NCBI GenBank assembly: GCA_900548845.1
Contig: URMI01000102.1
Coordinates: 1 to 5,098, forward strand
Length of the DNA stretch: 5,098 bases
Direction: 5' to 3'
From: an uncultured Clostridia bacterium
Lineage (GTDB): Bacteria > Bacillota > Clostridia > Christensenellales > Borkfalkiaceae
In this document: one piece after another, positions 1 through 4,544 of the stretch
Position numbering within the stretch: the first letter of the stretch is position 1
Layout: each line of letters begins with the position of its first letter
Notes under the pieces: model-generated
What the model saw: only the letters and a program-made list of their open reading frames with translations
The model's database searches: none
Told to the model about the DNA's origin: nothing
Translations under genes and position numbers: made by a program

Positions 1-368
1 ATCGAGGCGATCGCCTCCCCCGTCAGCATGCGTCGCACGGCGGCAAGGACGCGCTCTTTTGCGACCGTCTCCCGCTCGGGCTCTGCGGCATGGCGGACGG
101 GCGCAGCATCACCGCGAACCCATCCACCCGTCGTCATGCTTCCCCCTTCAAAGCAAGTCCGCACGATCCGATGAAGCTCGGAAAGCTGCTCCACGGTGAC
201 GGGCACTTCCGGGAGCGCATCGCCGTAATATCCCTTGCCGAGCTGCGAACGATCGAGCAGAGCGATATATTTGTAAGTCCGATCGGTAAAATCCAACCGC
301 AGCGTGTCGACGCGCCCGCCCGGGTCGTCTTTCCGCTCGCAGTAAAACCCGAATCGTTCGTGTTTCAT
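1..368 (-). CDS. Protein of unknown function, 5' part (runs off the left edge)
   Basis: An open frame of 122 codons with no stop, reading leftward and cut by the window edge. The start is the ATG at 366-368, beginning MKHERFGFYCERK, with an excellent Shine-Dalgarno AAGGAGG (374-380) five bases upstream, which fixes the start. Residues 20-60 look like a folded alpha/beta segment with the run DRSQLGKGYYGDALP (39-53). Residues 76-104 are richer in Gly, Ala, Arg and Glu and look like a linker. The visible end (105-122) is probably helical. There is no signal peptide or membrane segment, and I recognise no family. A strong terminator sits just upstream, so expression needs read-through from farther right or a promoter overlapping that terminator. 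The gene is well supported by its ribosome binding site and uninterrupted frame; its function is unknown. Confidence 0.75.
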   Translation of the reverse strand, partial: MKHERFGFYCERKDDPGGRVDTLRLDFTDRTYKYIALLDRSQLGKGYYGDALPEVPVTVEQLSELHRIVRTCFEGGSMTTGGWVRGDAAPVRHAAEPERETVAKERVLAAVRRMLTGEAIAS

Positions 369-381
369 GTTGTCCTCCTTC

Positions 382-394
382 GGCGCACGGCGCC
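382..394 (-). promoter_or_regulatory. Small hairpin next to the ribosome binding site of the left-edge gene
   Basis: GGCGC (382-386) and GCGCC (390-394) form a 5-bp GC-only stem with a 3-base loop. It ends one base before the Shine-Dalgarno sequence at 374-380, in the short gap between the terminator and the start codon. Such a hairpin could influence ribosome access or protect the 5' end of processed mRNA. It is short, so chance is possible. Confidence 0.35.
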
Positions 395-406
395 AGACCA
401 TGAACT

Positions 407-442
407 AAAAAAGCAGGCGGGGTCAAACCGAACCTCCCCGCC
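407..442 (-). terminator. Strong intrinsic terminator between the DIP1984-like gene and the left-edge gene
   Basis: Read on the minus strand, GGCGGGG (416-422 complement side paired with 436-442) forms a 7-bp GC stem around a 13-base loop, followed by TGCTTTTTT (407-415). This is a textbook rho-independent terminator. It lies about 235 bases after the stop of the gene at 677-1162 and only 38 bases before the next minus-strand start at 368. It may simply end the upstream transcript, or act as a conditional attenuator of the downstream gene. On the plus strand the stem is followed by only a weak, delayed T run. Confidence 0.8.
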
Positions 443-676
443 CATTTGGTTTTTAAGAGTGACGATCAGCCTTGTAAAAGATCGTATAAAAAGGTATTTC
501 TCCTTGATCTGCTCCGTAACTTTGCAACCTGTAACGCACAAACGGAAAACTCCCAAAGCGATGACAAAAACGATAAACGATAGCTTTGACCCTTTCCTTG
601 TGCCACTCATGTGCAGCCTGTTTTCCGGGGACATTCCCCGGCATCGAAGCCAAACCGTCCCTCTTCGGAAAGGGCG
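443..676 (-). other. Gene-free AT-rich stretch, possible 3' UTR or leader RNA
   Basis: No convincing gene is seen between the stop at 677 and the terminator at 407-442. Frames that stay open here have no ribosome binding site, and one runs through the terminator into the next gene. The part at about 443-600 is clearly more AT-rich than the flanking genes. It holds an imperfect inverted repeat, CAAAGC (554-559) with GCTTTG (583-588), which extends by two further pairs after one mismatch, and the inverted repeat at 625-641. A weak minus-strand promoter-like pair is present: TTTACA (complement of 473-478), 17 bases, then TAAAAA (complement of 450-455). It would start RNA right at the terminator stem. 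I recognise no known riboswitch or T-box consensus. Confidence 0.4.
625..641 (-). repeat. Perfect inverted repeat, 7-bp stem
   Basis: CCGGGGA (625-631) and TCCCCGG (635-641) are exact complements around a 3-base loop. It lies about 36 bases after the stop codon of the gene at 677-1162. There is no T run on the minus-strand side, so it is not a canonical terminator for that gene. One arm, read on the minus strand as TCCCCG, is also complementary to CGGGGA in the 5' arm of the terminator at 407-442, so the two structures could compete. Confidence 0.55.
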
Positions 677-1162
677 TCAGATCTCGATGTAGTTCGTCAG
701 ATTGGCGCGGTCGATGGCGATCTGCAGCTCGGAAATGCGCTTGCGCAGGGCGCCCGCGTCCGCCTCCGCCTGTTTGACGTCGTAATTGCACCGCGTGAAG
801 CGGATGACGCCGTTGTAGGTGATCTCGCTCGTCAGCGGATTGCGGCCCGTGAGCGACTCTACCTGCACGCGCTCGCCCTGCAGCTGGGCAAGGAGCACGA
901 GCGCTTCGCCGATGGTGATGCCGAAGGGTTCGGCGATGACCTCGGTATTCGCCCGCCCGAGCGCCGTGCGGACGGCGCGGATCCTATCGTCGATGGCGCG
1001 GATCTCTTCGCGCGTCTTTTCATACGCATAGCCGCTGTCGATGGGCGTCTCGCCCTCCTTGTAGGAGACGACCGAATTGCGGTCCTCGAACTCGATGAGC
1101 TCGTCCTTCTGCTTTTCGAGCTCCTTGATGAGCTTCATGGCTTCCGTATGGCAAACTTTCAT
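677..1162 (-). CDS. Small coiled-coil protein, possibly DIP1984 family
   Basis: A complete 161-residue protein. The ATG at 1160-1162 is preceded by GGGAGG with an 8-base spacer, so it is preferred to the second Met at residue 9. It is soluble, charged and mostly helical: heptad-rich helices at about 8-28 and 46-72, a middle segment around 80-125 (GEALVLLAQLQGERVQVESL, then an aromatic ITYNGVIRFTRCNYD stretch), and a last helix at about 126-158 ending IDRANLTNYIEI. This order, with the Arg/Leu-rich middle helix and the terminal R-I-x-x-L-x-x-x-I-x-x-x-N pattern, resembles DIP1984-type proteins (older annotation 'septicolysin') of about 150 residues. I assign that only tentatively from pattern memory. 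The biochemical role of that family is not settled. The gene has its own promoter (1195-1223), is divergent from the WYL regulator, and appears monocistronic. Confidence 0.8.
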   Translation of the reverse strand: MKVCHTEAMKLIKELEKQKDELIEFEDRNSVVSYKEGETPIDSGYAYEKTREEIRAIDDRIRAVRTALGRANTEVIAEPFGITIGEALVLLAQLQGERVQVESLTGRNPLTSEITYNGVIRFTRCNYDVKQAEADAGALRKRISELQIAIDRANLTNYIEI

Positions 1163-1194
1163 GTTGTTTTCCTCCCGTTCGTTTTCCTGCCCCT

Positions 1195-1223
1195 ATTATC
1201 GCACATCTTTTTCCGTTTGTAAA
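1195..1223 (-). promoter_or_regulatory. Sigma-A promoter of the 677-1162 gene
   Basis: On the minus strand, TTTACA (complement of 1218-1223), a 17-base spacer and GATAAT (complement of 1195-1200). Transcription would start near 1188, giving a leader of about 26 bases that carries the GGGAGG ribosome binding site. Each hexamer differs from consensus by one base and the spacing is ideal. The promoter is back-to-back with that of the WYL gene. Confidence 0.7.
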
Positions 1224-1242
1224 TGCGCAGTTTCAAATATTT

Positions 1243-1341
1243 TTTTGACCCCTTGTTTTTGTGTAAAATGCAGAGAAAAAGACATATTTTTGAGAGAAAA
1301 CTATCAAATATGTACTTTCATTCATTTGCTTTTGACCCCTT
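1243..1341 (+). repeat. Direct repeat of TTTTGACCCCTT in the divergent promoter region
   Basis: The 12-base word TTTTGACCCCTT occurs exactly at 1243-1254 and 1330-1341, 87 bases apart. Similar T/G-rich sequence (TTTTTGTG or TTTGTGG) and an AT-rich word follow each copy. The right copy fills most of the spacer between the -35 and -10 of the WYL promoter; the left copy lies about 20 bases upstream of the -35 of the divergent gene. A second shared word, TCAAATAT, occurs at 1233-1240 and 1304-1311. Paired words at these places suggest binding sites for a regulator acting on both genes, possibly the WYL protein itself; that is inference. Confidence 0.5.
1283..1312. promoter_or_regulatory. Inverted repeat, candidate operator upstream of the WYL gene
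   Basis: CATATTT (1283-1289) and AAATATG (1306-1312) are perfect complements separated by 16 bases; adding TTGA and TCAA inside, with a two-base offset, lengthens the symmetry. It ends 13 bases upstream of the -35 of the WYL promoter. It could be an operator for a dimeric DNA-binding protein. The region is AT-rich, which raises the chance of fortuitous symmetry. Confidence 0.4.
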
Positions 1342-1354
1342 TTTGTGGTATGAT
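1326..1354 (+). promoter_or_regulatory. Sigma-A promoter of the WYL regulator gene (extended -10)
   Basis: TTGCTT (1326-1331), 17 bases, TATGAT (1349-1354), with TG at 1346-1347 giving an extended -10. Transcription should start near 1361, which would place the ribosome binding site (GGGAGG, 1363-1368) almost at the 5' end of the mRNA, a very short leader of about 16 bases. One copy of the TTTTGACCCCTT repeat lies inside the spacer, so a protein bound there would block RNA polymerase. Confidence 0.7.
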
Positions 1355-1376
1355 CTTGAAAAGGGAGGAAAAGCTC

Positions 1377-2465
1377 ATGACGGAAAAGTTAAAGATCAAC
1401 GTGACGAAGCGGACGGCGGATATCCTCGAAAAGGACGCCGAAAGCTTTGAATTTTTCAAGGCGGACGGGCGCACGCTCAACAAGAACGCGCTTTTGACGC
1501 AGCTCATCGTCAACTATTACGAGCGCTTCCGCACGCAGGAGAAAGAGCTCTTCTCCTATCTCATGGGCGCGGTCGGGAAGGAGACGCACCTCAAAAAGGG
1601 CGAGCTCGAAACGATGTGCCGCACGATCGCCTCGCACGTCCGCAAGCGGGAGGCGGCGCCCCTCAAAGAGCGCTTCGACTGCACCGTCTCCGTCAAGCCC
1701 ACGCGTGCCTCCGAGCCCGTCCTCGACTATATCGAGGCGTATCTCCTTGGCGGGAGCTCGCTTTCGGAGTACTTCCGCAACCTCTTCTCCTCTTACGCCG
1801 CTCTTCCGCAGGATGAGCGCGAGAAGATCGTCTTCCGCCCGCAGTACGAGGCGCTCGAGAGGGCGATCGCCGCAAAGAAGAAGGTGTTCCTCAGCACGCA
1901 GCGCACGCGCGAGAAGGGCTACGAGCTCTCCCCCTACCGCATCGCCGCCTCCAAAGAGGAGCTGCACTGCTATCTGCTTGCCGCCCGCGGGAACGAGTGC
2001 GTCCCCATCCGCCTTTCACGCATCCTCTCGGTGACGCCCCTTGCAAAAGACGCCGAATTCTCCCCCGAACAGCTTTCGCTGTTTGCAAGGATGCTTGCCT
2101 TCGGGCCGCAGTTCCGCTACGGCAAGCGCGAGGAGGAGGCCGTCGTGCAGTTCACGGCGCACGGCATGGAGATGTACCGCGCCCTCTATGTGCATCGCCC
2201 CGTGCCCGTCTCCGTCGAAAACAACACCTTCACCTTCGCCTGCTCCCATCAGCAGCTCATGCAGTATCTCGTGCGGTTCGGCCGCGACGCCTTCGTCGTG
2301 CGCCCCGCTTCTTTGCGCGAGCGCATCCGCACCTTTTACGCCCTGGCGGGAAAGAAGTACGCTTCGGCAGGCAGGCATTACGACGCGATCTCGGGCGAAG
2401 CCGCCGCAGCCGACGCCGACAAAAAACCGAATGAAAGGCAAGCGCCGCCCGAAAAAGTACAATAA
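1377..2465 (+). CDS. WYL-domain transcriptional regulator with tandem ribbon-helix-helix-like segments (WYL1-like)
   Basis: A complete 362-residue protein. The ATG at 1377-1379 follows GGGAGG by 8 bases; the open frame continues upstream, but no better start is present. Residues 3-50 (KLKINVTKRTADIL, then a helix-turn-helix ending LLTQLIVNYYERF) and 98-142 (FDCTVSVKP, then helices ending SEYFRNLFSSYAAL) each look like a strand plus two helices of the ribbon-helix-helix type. Residues 165-225 match a WYL domain: ELSPYRIAAS, then CYLLAARG where the W-Y-L core normally sits (Trp replaced by Cys198), then the basic IRLSRILSV strand. Residues 255-325 match the WYL C-terminal extension, ending DAFVVRPASLRERIRTFY. 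The tail 326-362 is low-complexity. WYL domains bind nucleic acid or nucleotide-like ligands. The layout, rather than the common helix-turn-helix plus WYL form, recalls Cas13d-associated WYL1 proteins. The likely role is DNA-binding regulator, perhaps autoregulated; the target is unknown. Confidence 0.85.
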   Translation: MTEKLKINVTKRTADILEKDAESFEFFKADGRTLNKNALLTQLIVNYYERFRTQEKELFSYLMGAVGKETHLKKGELETMCRTIASHVRKREAAPLKERFDCTVSVKPTRASEPVLDYIEAYLLGGSSLSEYFRNLFSSYAALPQDEREKIVFRPQYEALERAIAAKKKVFLSTQRTREKGYELSPYRIAASKEELHCYLLAARGNECVPIRLSRILSVTPLAKDAEFSPEQLSLFARMLAFGPQFRYGKREEEAVVQFTAHGMEMYRALYVHRPVPVSVENNTFTFACSHQQLMQYLVRFGRDAFVVRPASLRERIRTFYALAGKKYASAGRHYDAISGEAAAADADKKPNERQAPPEKVQ

Positions 2466-2474
2466 CTGCACGAA

Positions 2475-2509
2475 AAAACCGCCGCTCCATAGTTGGGAGC
2501 GGCGGTTTT
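2475..2509. terminator. Bidirectional terminator shared by the WYL gene and rny
   Basis: AAAACCGCCGCTCC (2475-2488) pairs perfectly with GGAGCGGCGGTTTT (2496-2509) around a 7-base loop. It lies 9 bases after the WYL stop codon and 12 bases after the rny stop codon on the other strand. The plus-strand RNA ends in four U residues and the minus-strand RNA in six, so the same stem can end both convergent transcripts. Confidence 0.95.
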
Positions 2510-2521
2510 GCTGCTGTGGTT

Positions 2522-4138
2522 TTATTTTGCAAATTCTGCGCTGCGGAATTCGCGGATGACGTTGACCTTGATCTGCCCGGGATATTCGAGCTCGTTCTCG
2601 ATCTTCTTGGCGATGTCCTTGGCGAGATACATCGCCTTGGTGTCGTCCACCTGGTCGGGCTTGACGATGACGCGCACTTCGCGGCCCGCCTGGATGGCGT
2701 AGCTCTTGTCGACCCCGCGGAAGCTCGAGGCGATCTCTTCGAGCTTTTCGAGACGCTTGACGTAGTTGCTGCCCGTCTCCCTGCGTGCGCCGGGGCGCGC
2801 GCCCGAGATGGCGTCCGCCGCCTGGATGAGCACCGCCTCGATGGTCTTGGGCTCCACGTCGCCGTGGTGCGCCATGATGGCGTTGACGATCATCGCGTTT
2901 TCCTTGTACTTCTTGGCAAGGTCTGCGCCGATCTGGATATGCGTGCCTTCCTGCTCCCTGTCGACCGCTTTGCCGATGTCGTGCAAAAGGCCCGCGCGCT
3001 TGGCAAAGTTGACGTCGAGGCCGAGCTCCTGCGCCATGAGCCCCGCGAGCTGCGCGACTTCGATGGAATGGCGGTAGACGTTCTGACCGTAGCTCGTGCG
3101 GAATTTGAGGCGGCCGATGAGCTTGATGAGCTCGGGATGCAGCCCGAAGATGCCCACTTCGAACATGGCGTTCTCGCCTGCCGCTTTGATCTGCTGATCG
3201 ATCTCTTTGGTGACCTTTTCCACCGTCTCCTCGATGCGGGCGGGGTGGATGCGGCCGTCCGAGATGAGGCGCTCGAGCGTGAGGCGGGCGATCTCCCTTC
3301 TTACGGGGTCGAAGCCCGAAAGGATGACGACTTCGGGCGTATCGTCGATGATGAGTTCGATGCCGGTCGCGTTCTCGATGGCGCGGATGTTGCGCCCCTC
3401 GCGGCCGATGATGCGCGCCTTCATGTCGTCGTTGGGCAGCGGCACGACGGAGACCGTCGTCTCCGAAGCGTGGTCGGATGCGCAGCGCTGGATGGCGAGC
3501 GTAATGATGTTCTTGGCGTTGAGGTCCGCCTCGTCCTTTGCCTGCTGTTCGAGGTTACGGACCTGCACCGCACAGTCGCGGCGGGTCTCGTCCAAAATTT
3601 CGTCGGTGAGCTGCGCCTTTGCCTCCTCTTTGGTGAGCTGGGCGACGCGCTCGAGCTCCTGCACCATGAGTTCATGCTGATGCGAGAGCTCCTCCCTCGT
3701 CTTTTCCACCTCTTCGAGGCGGTGATTCAGATTGTTCTTCTGCTGTTCGACGCTGTCGAGCTTCTTGGAAAGTTCCTGATCTTTCCGCTCGAGGGCGTCT
3801 TCCTGCTTGTTGAGGCGCGCTTCGATGCGTTGCTGCTCGGCGCGCTTCTCCTTCATTTCCTGCTCAAACTCGTTTCTTCTTTTGAGTTCCTGCTCCTTGG
3901 CCTCGAGGACCGCTTCTTTTTTTAATTGCTTGCATTCCGCCTTCGCGCTTGCGAGCATCTTCTCGACTTGCTGCGAGGTCTCATCGAGCTTTTGCTCCGA
4001 CTTCTTTTTGGCAATTTTTTGAAGAATGACGTAGGCCGCCGCACCGCCGATCGCAAGCCCTAAGATAGGCAGGACGACAAAGAGCGCGACTGCGAGCCCC
4101 GTCGATACATCAAGGAGCAGGCTGCTTAAAATCGTCAT
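2522..4138 (-). CDS. rny: Ribonuclease Y, membrane-anchored endoribonuclease
   Basis: A complete 538-residue protein of the usual length for RNase Y. The ATG at 4136-4138 has AGGAGG (4145-4150) six bases upstream. Domains in order: an N-terminal membrane helix at about 12-40 ([19 protein letters not shown]), a long Glu/Lys/Gln-rich coiled coil at about 45-210, a KH RNA-binding domain at about 228-290 with the loop GREGRN (245-250), and an HD metal-dependent phosphohydrolase domain at about 335-465. HD metal ligands are visible: H357 in YRHS, H386-D387 in LLHDIGK, H424-H425 in AHHGD and D442 in AADAIS. RNase Y makes the initiating endonucleolytic cuts in mRNA decay and in processing of some operon and riboswitch RNAs, at the inner face of the cell membrane. 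It is transcribed alone from its own consensus promoter and ends at the shared terminator. All key residues are intact. Confidence 0.98.
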   Translation of the reverse strand: MTILSSLLLDVSTGLAVALFVVLPILGLAIGGAAAYVILQKIAKKKSEQKLDETSQQVEKMLASAKAECKQLKKEAVLEAKEQELKRRNEFEQEMKEKRAEQQRIEARLNKQEDALERKDQELSKKLDSVEQQKNNLNHRLEEVEKTREELSHQHELMVQELERVAQLTKEEAKAQLTDEILDETRRDCAVQVRNLEQQAKDEADLNAKNIITLAIQRCASDHASETTVSVVPLPNDDMKARIIGREGRNIRAIENATGIELIIDDTPEVVILSGFDPVRREIARLTLERLISDGRIHPARIEETVEKVTKEIDQQIKAAGENAMFEVGIFGLHPELIKLIGRLKFRTSYGQNVYRHSIEVAQLAGLMAQELGLDVNFAKRAGLLHDIGKAVDREQEGTHIQIGADLAKKYKENAMIVNAIMAHHGDVEPKTIEAVLIQAADAISGARPGARRETGSNYVKRLEKLEEIASSFRGVDKSYAIQAGREVRVIVKPDQVDDTKAMYLAKDIAKKIENELEYPGQIKVNVIREFRSAEFAK

Positions 4139-4177
4139 TTTCAGCCTCCTGCTTGGGTTTTTTTGACATTTTATCCG

Positions 4178-4203
4178 TATATCGCCCCATGAAAAGGCGT
4201 ATA
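4178..4203 (-). promoter_or_regulatory. Hairpin in the rny 5' leader
   Basis: TATA-CGCC on one side (4196-4203 region, minus strand) pairs with GGCG-TATA on the other (4178-4186) with a single bulged base at 4182, giving an 8-bp stem and a 9-base loop. It lies in the approximately 78-base leader between the predicted start of transcription near 4216 and the start codon. It is not followed by a proper U run after the stem, so it is not a terminator. It could affect stability of the rny mRNA or be a site of feedback by RNase Y; that is inference. A 13-codon frame (4171-4212, [13 protein letters not shown]) overlaps it but has no ribosome binding site. Confidence 0.45.
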
Positions 4204-4222
4204 GTTAGGCATTGTCTTAATG

Positions 4223-4251
4223 ATTATACAATACTCTATGCAGATTGTCAA
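4223..4251 (-). promoter_or_regulatory. Perfect-consensus sigma-A promoter of rny
   Basis: On the minus strand, TTGACA (complement of 4246-4251), exactly 17 bases, and TATAAT (complement of 4223-4228): both hexamers and the spacing match consensus. Transcription should start near 4216. The palindrome AACCGGTT (4250-4257) overlaps the edge of the -35, which could be a repressor site or chance. A promoter this strong predicts high basal transcription of rny. Confidence 0.92.
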
Positions 4252-4353
4252 CCGGTTAAGAGCAACTCCCCTCCCCCAAGCGCAAAATTTTTTTGCCGAA
4301 TGATGAAAAATGGTCCCCCCCTCCCGTTCTGCAGTCCGAATGATCTGCAGACG
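4252..4353. other. Gap upstream of the rny promoter with pyrimidine tracts
   Basis: No gene is seen. Two interrupted C runs, CCCCTCCCCC (4268-4277) and CCCCCCCTCCC (4315-4325), make G-rich tracts on the minus strand. Between them lies GCAAAA (4282-4287) paired with TTTTGC (4291-4296). The distance between the G tracts (37 bases) is too long for a standard G-quadruplex, although local G-rich structure is possible. The segment separates the terminator of the upstream transcript from the rny promoter. Confidence 0.4.
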
Positions 4354-4376
4354 AAAAGCCCCCTCACCGAGGGGGC
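4354..4376 (-). terminator. Intrinsic terminator downstream of the ABC transporter gene
   Basis: On the minus strand, GCCCCCTC pairs with GAGGGGGC (4369-4376 and 4358-4365) around the 3-base loop GGT, followed by TTTT (4354-4357). It is a very stable 8-bp stem with a short U tail. It lies about 170 bases after the ABC gene's stop codon, which leaves a long 3' untranslated region or space for a separate small RNA. It precedes the rny promoter, so rny is insulated from the upstream unit. Confidence 0.88.
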
Positions 4377-4527
4377 CTGATCTTTGAAACTTCCGCAGGC
4401 AGGACCACGTTTTTGCGGAAACCCTTTCCTTGAAATCTTTCTGCAAGCAAGGTTGCCTTGCGCAGCAGACCCCAATTTGCACATACCTGTGCTTAGTCTC
4501 GCGGAAAGATTTTTGCGTCAGCAAAAA
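4354..4527 (-). ncRNA. Candidate structured RNA or structured 3' UTR upstream of rny
   Basis: This gene-free stretch contains a series of perfect inverted repeats that nest without much conflict on the minus strand. A 9-bp closing stem pairs 4504-4512 with 4433-4441. Inside it are a 5-bp stem with a 4-base loop (GCACA 4479-4483 with TGTGC 4488-4492) and a 10-bp stem with a 2-base bulge (4441-4444 plus 4447-4452, paired with 4456-4465). The single base 4441 is claimed by two stems. Downstream are a 7-bp stem (4391-4397 with 4414-4420) and the terminator (4354-4376). Another hairpin, 4510-4516 with 4521-4527, overlaps the closing stem and could be an alternative fold. I recognise no known family such as 6S, SRP or tmRNA, and see no separate promoter. 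It could be a 3'-UTR-derived small RNA. Confidence 0.4.
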
Positions 4528-4544
4528 GATTTGCGGCGAAATTT

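Noticed and set aside
365..634. An 89-codon minus-strand frame with a hydrophobic segment (about residues 19-37) that looks like a small membrane or lipoprotein.
   Set aside because: No ribosome binding site; the ATG lies in the loop of the 625-641 inverted repeat; the frame runs straight through the terminator and into the well-supported start of the left-edge gene.
611..1222. A 203-codon plus-strand frame opposite the 677-1162 gene.
   Set aside because: No ribosome binding site, composition of an antisense shadow, and it covers the promoter of the better-supported minus-strand gene.
1077..1376. An N-terminal extension of the WYL regulator by 100 codons.
   Set aside because: It would run antisense through the divergent gene and through both promoters; the ATG at 1377 has a strong ribosome binding site and yields a start that fits an RHH segment.
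2516..3925. A 469-codon plus-strand frame across from rny.
   Set aside because: It is antisense to an unmistakable, intact RNase Y; its Leu/Asp/Val-rich composition is what the complement of a GC-rich gene gives.
4171..4212. A 13-codon upstream reading frame in the rny leader.
   Set aside because: Its start is only about four bases from the predicted transcript start and has no ribosome binding site; it may be chance.
4266..4325. Possible G-quadruplex on the minus strand.
   Set aside because: The two G-rich clusters are 37 bases apart, too far for a standard four-tract quadruplex, and neither has four separate runs of three.
589..4432. The 12-base word ACCCTTTCCTTG at 589-600 and 4421-4432, in the two gene-free stretches.
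   Set aside because: One shared 12-base word in about 5 kb is near what chance allows, and the flanks do not match.
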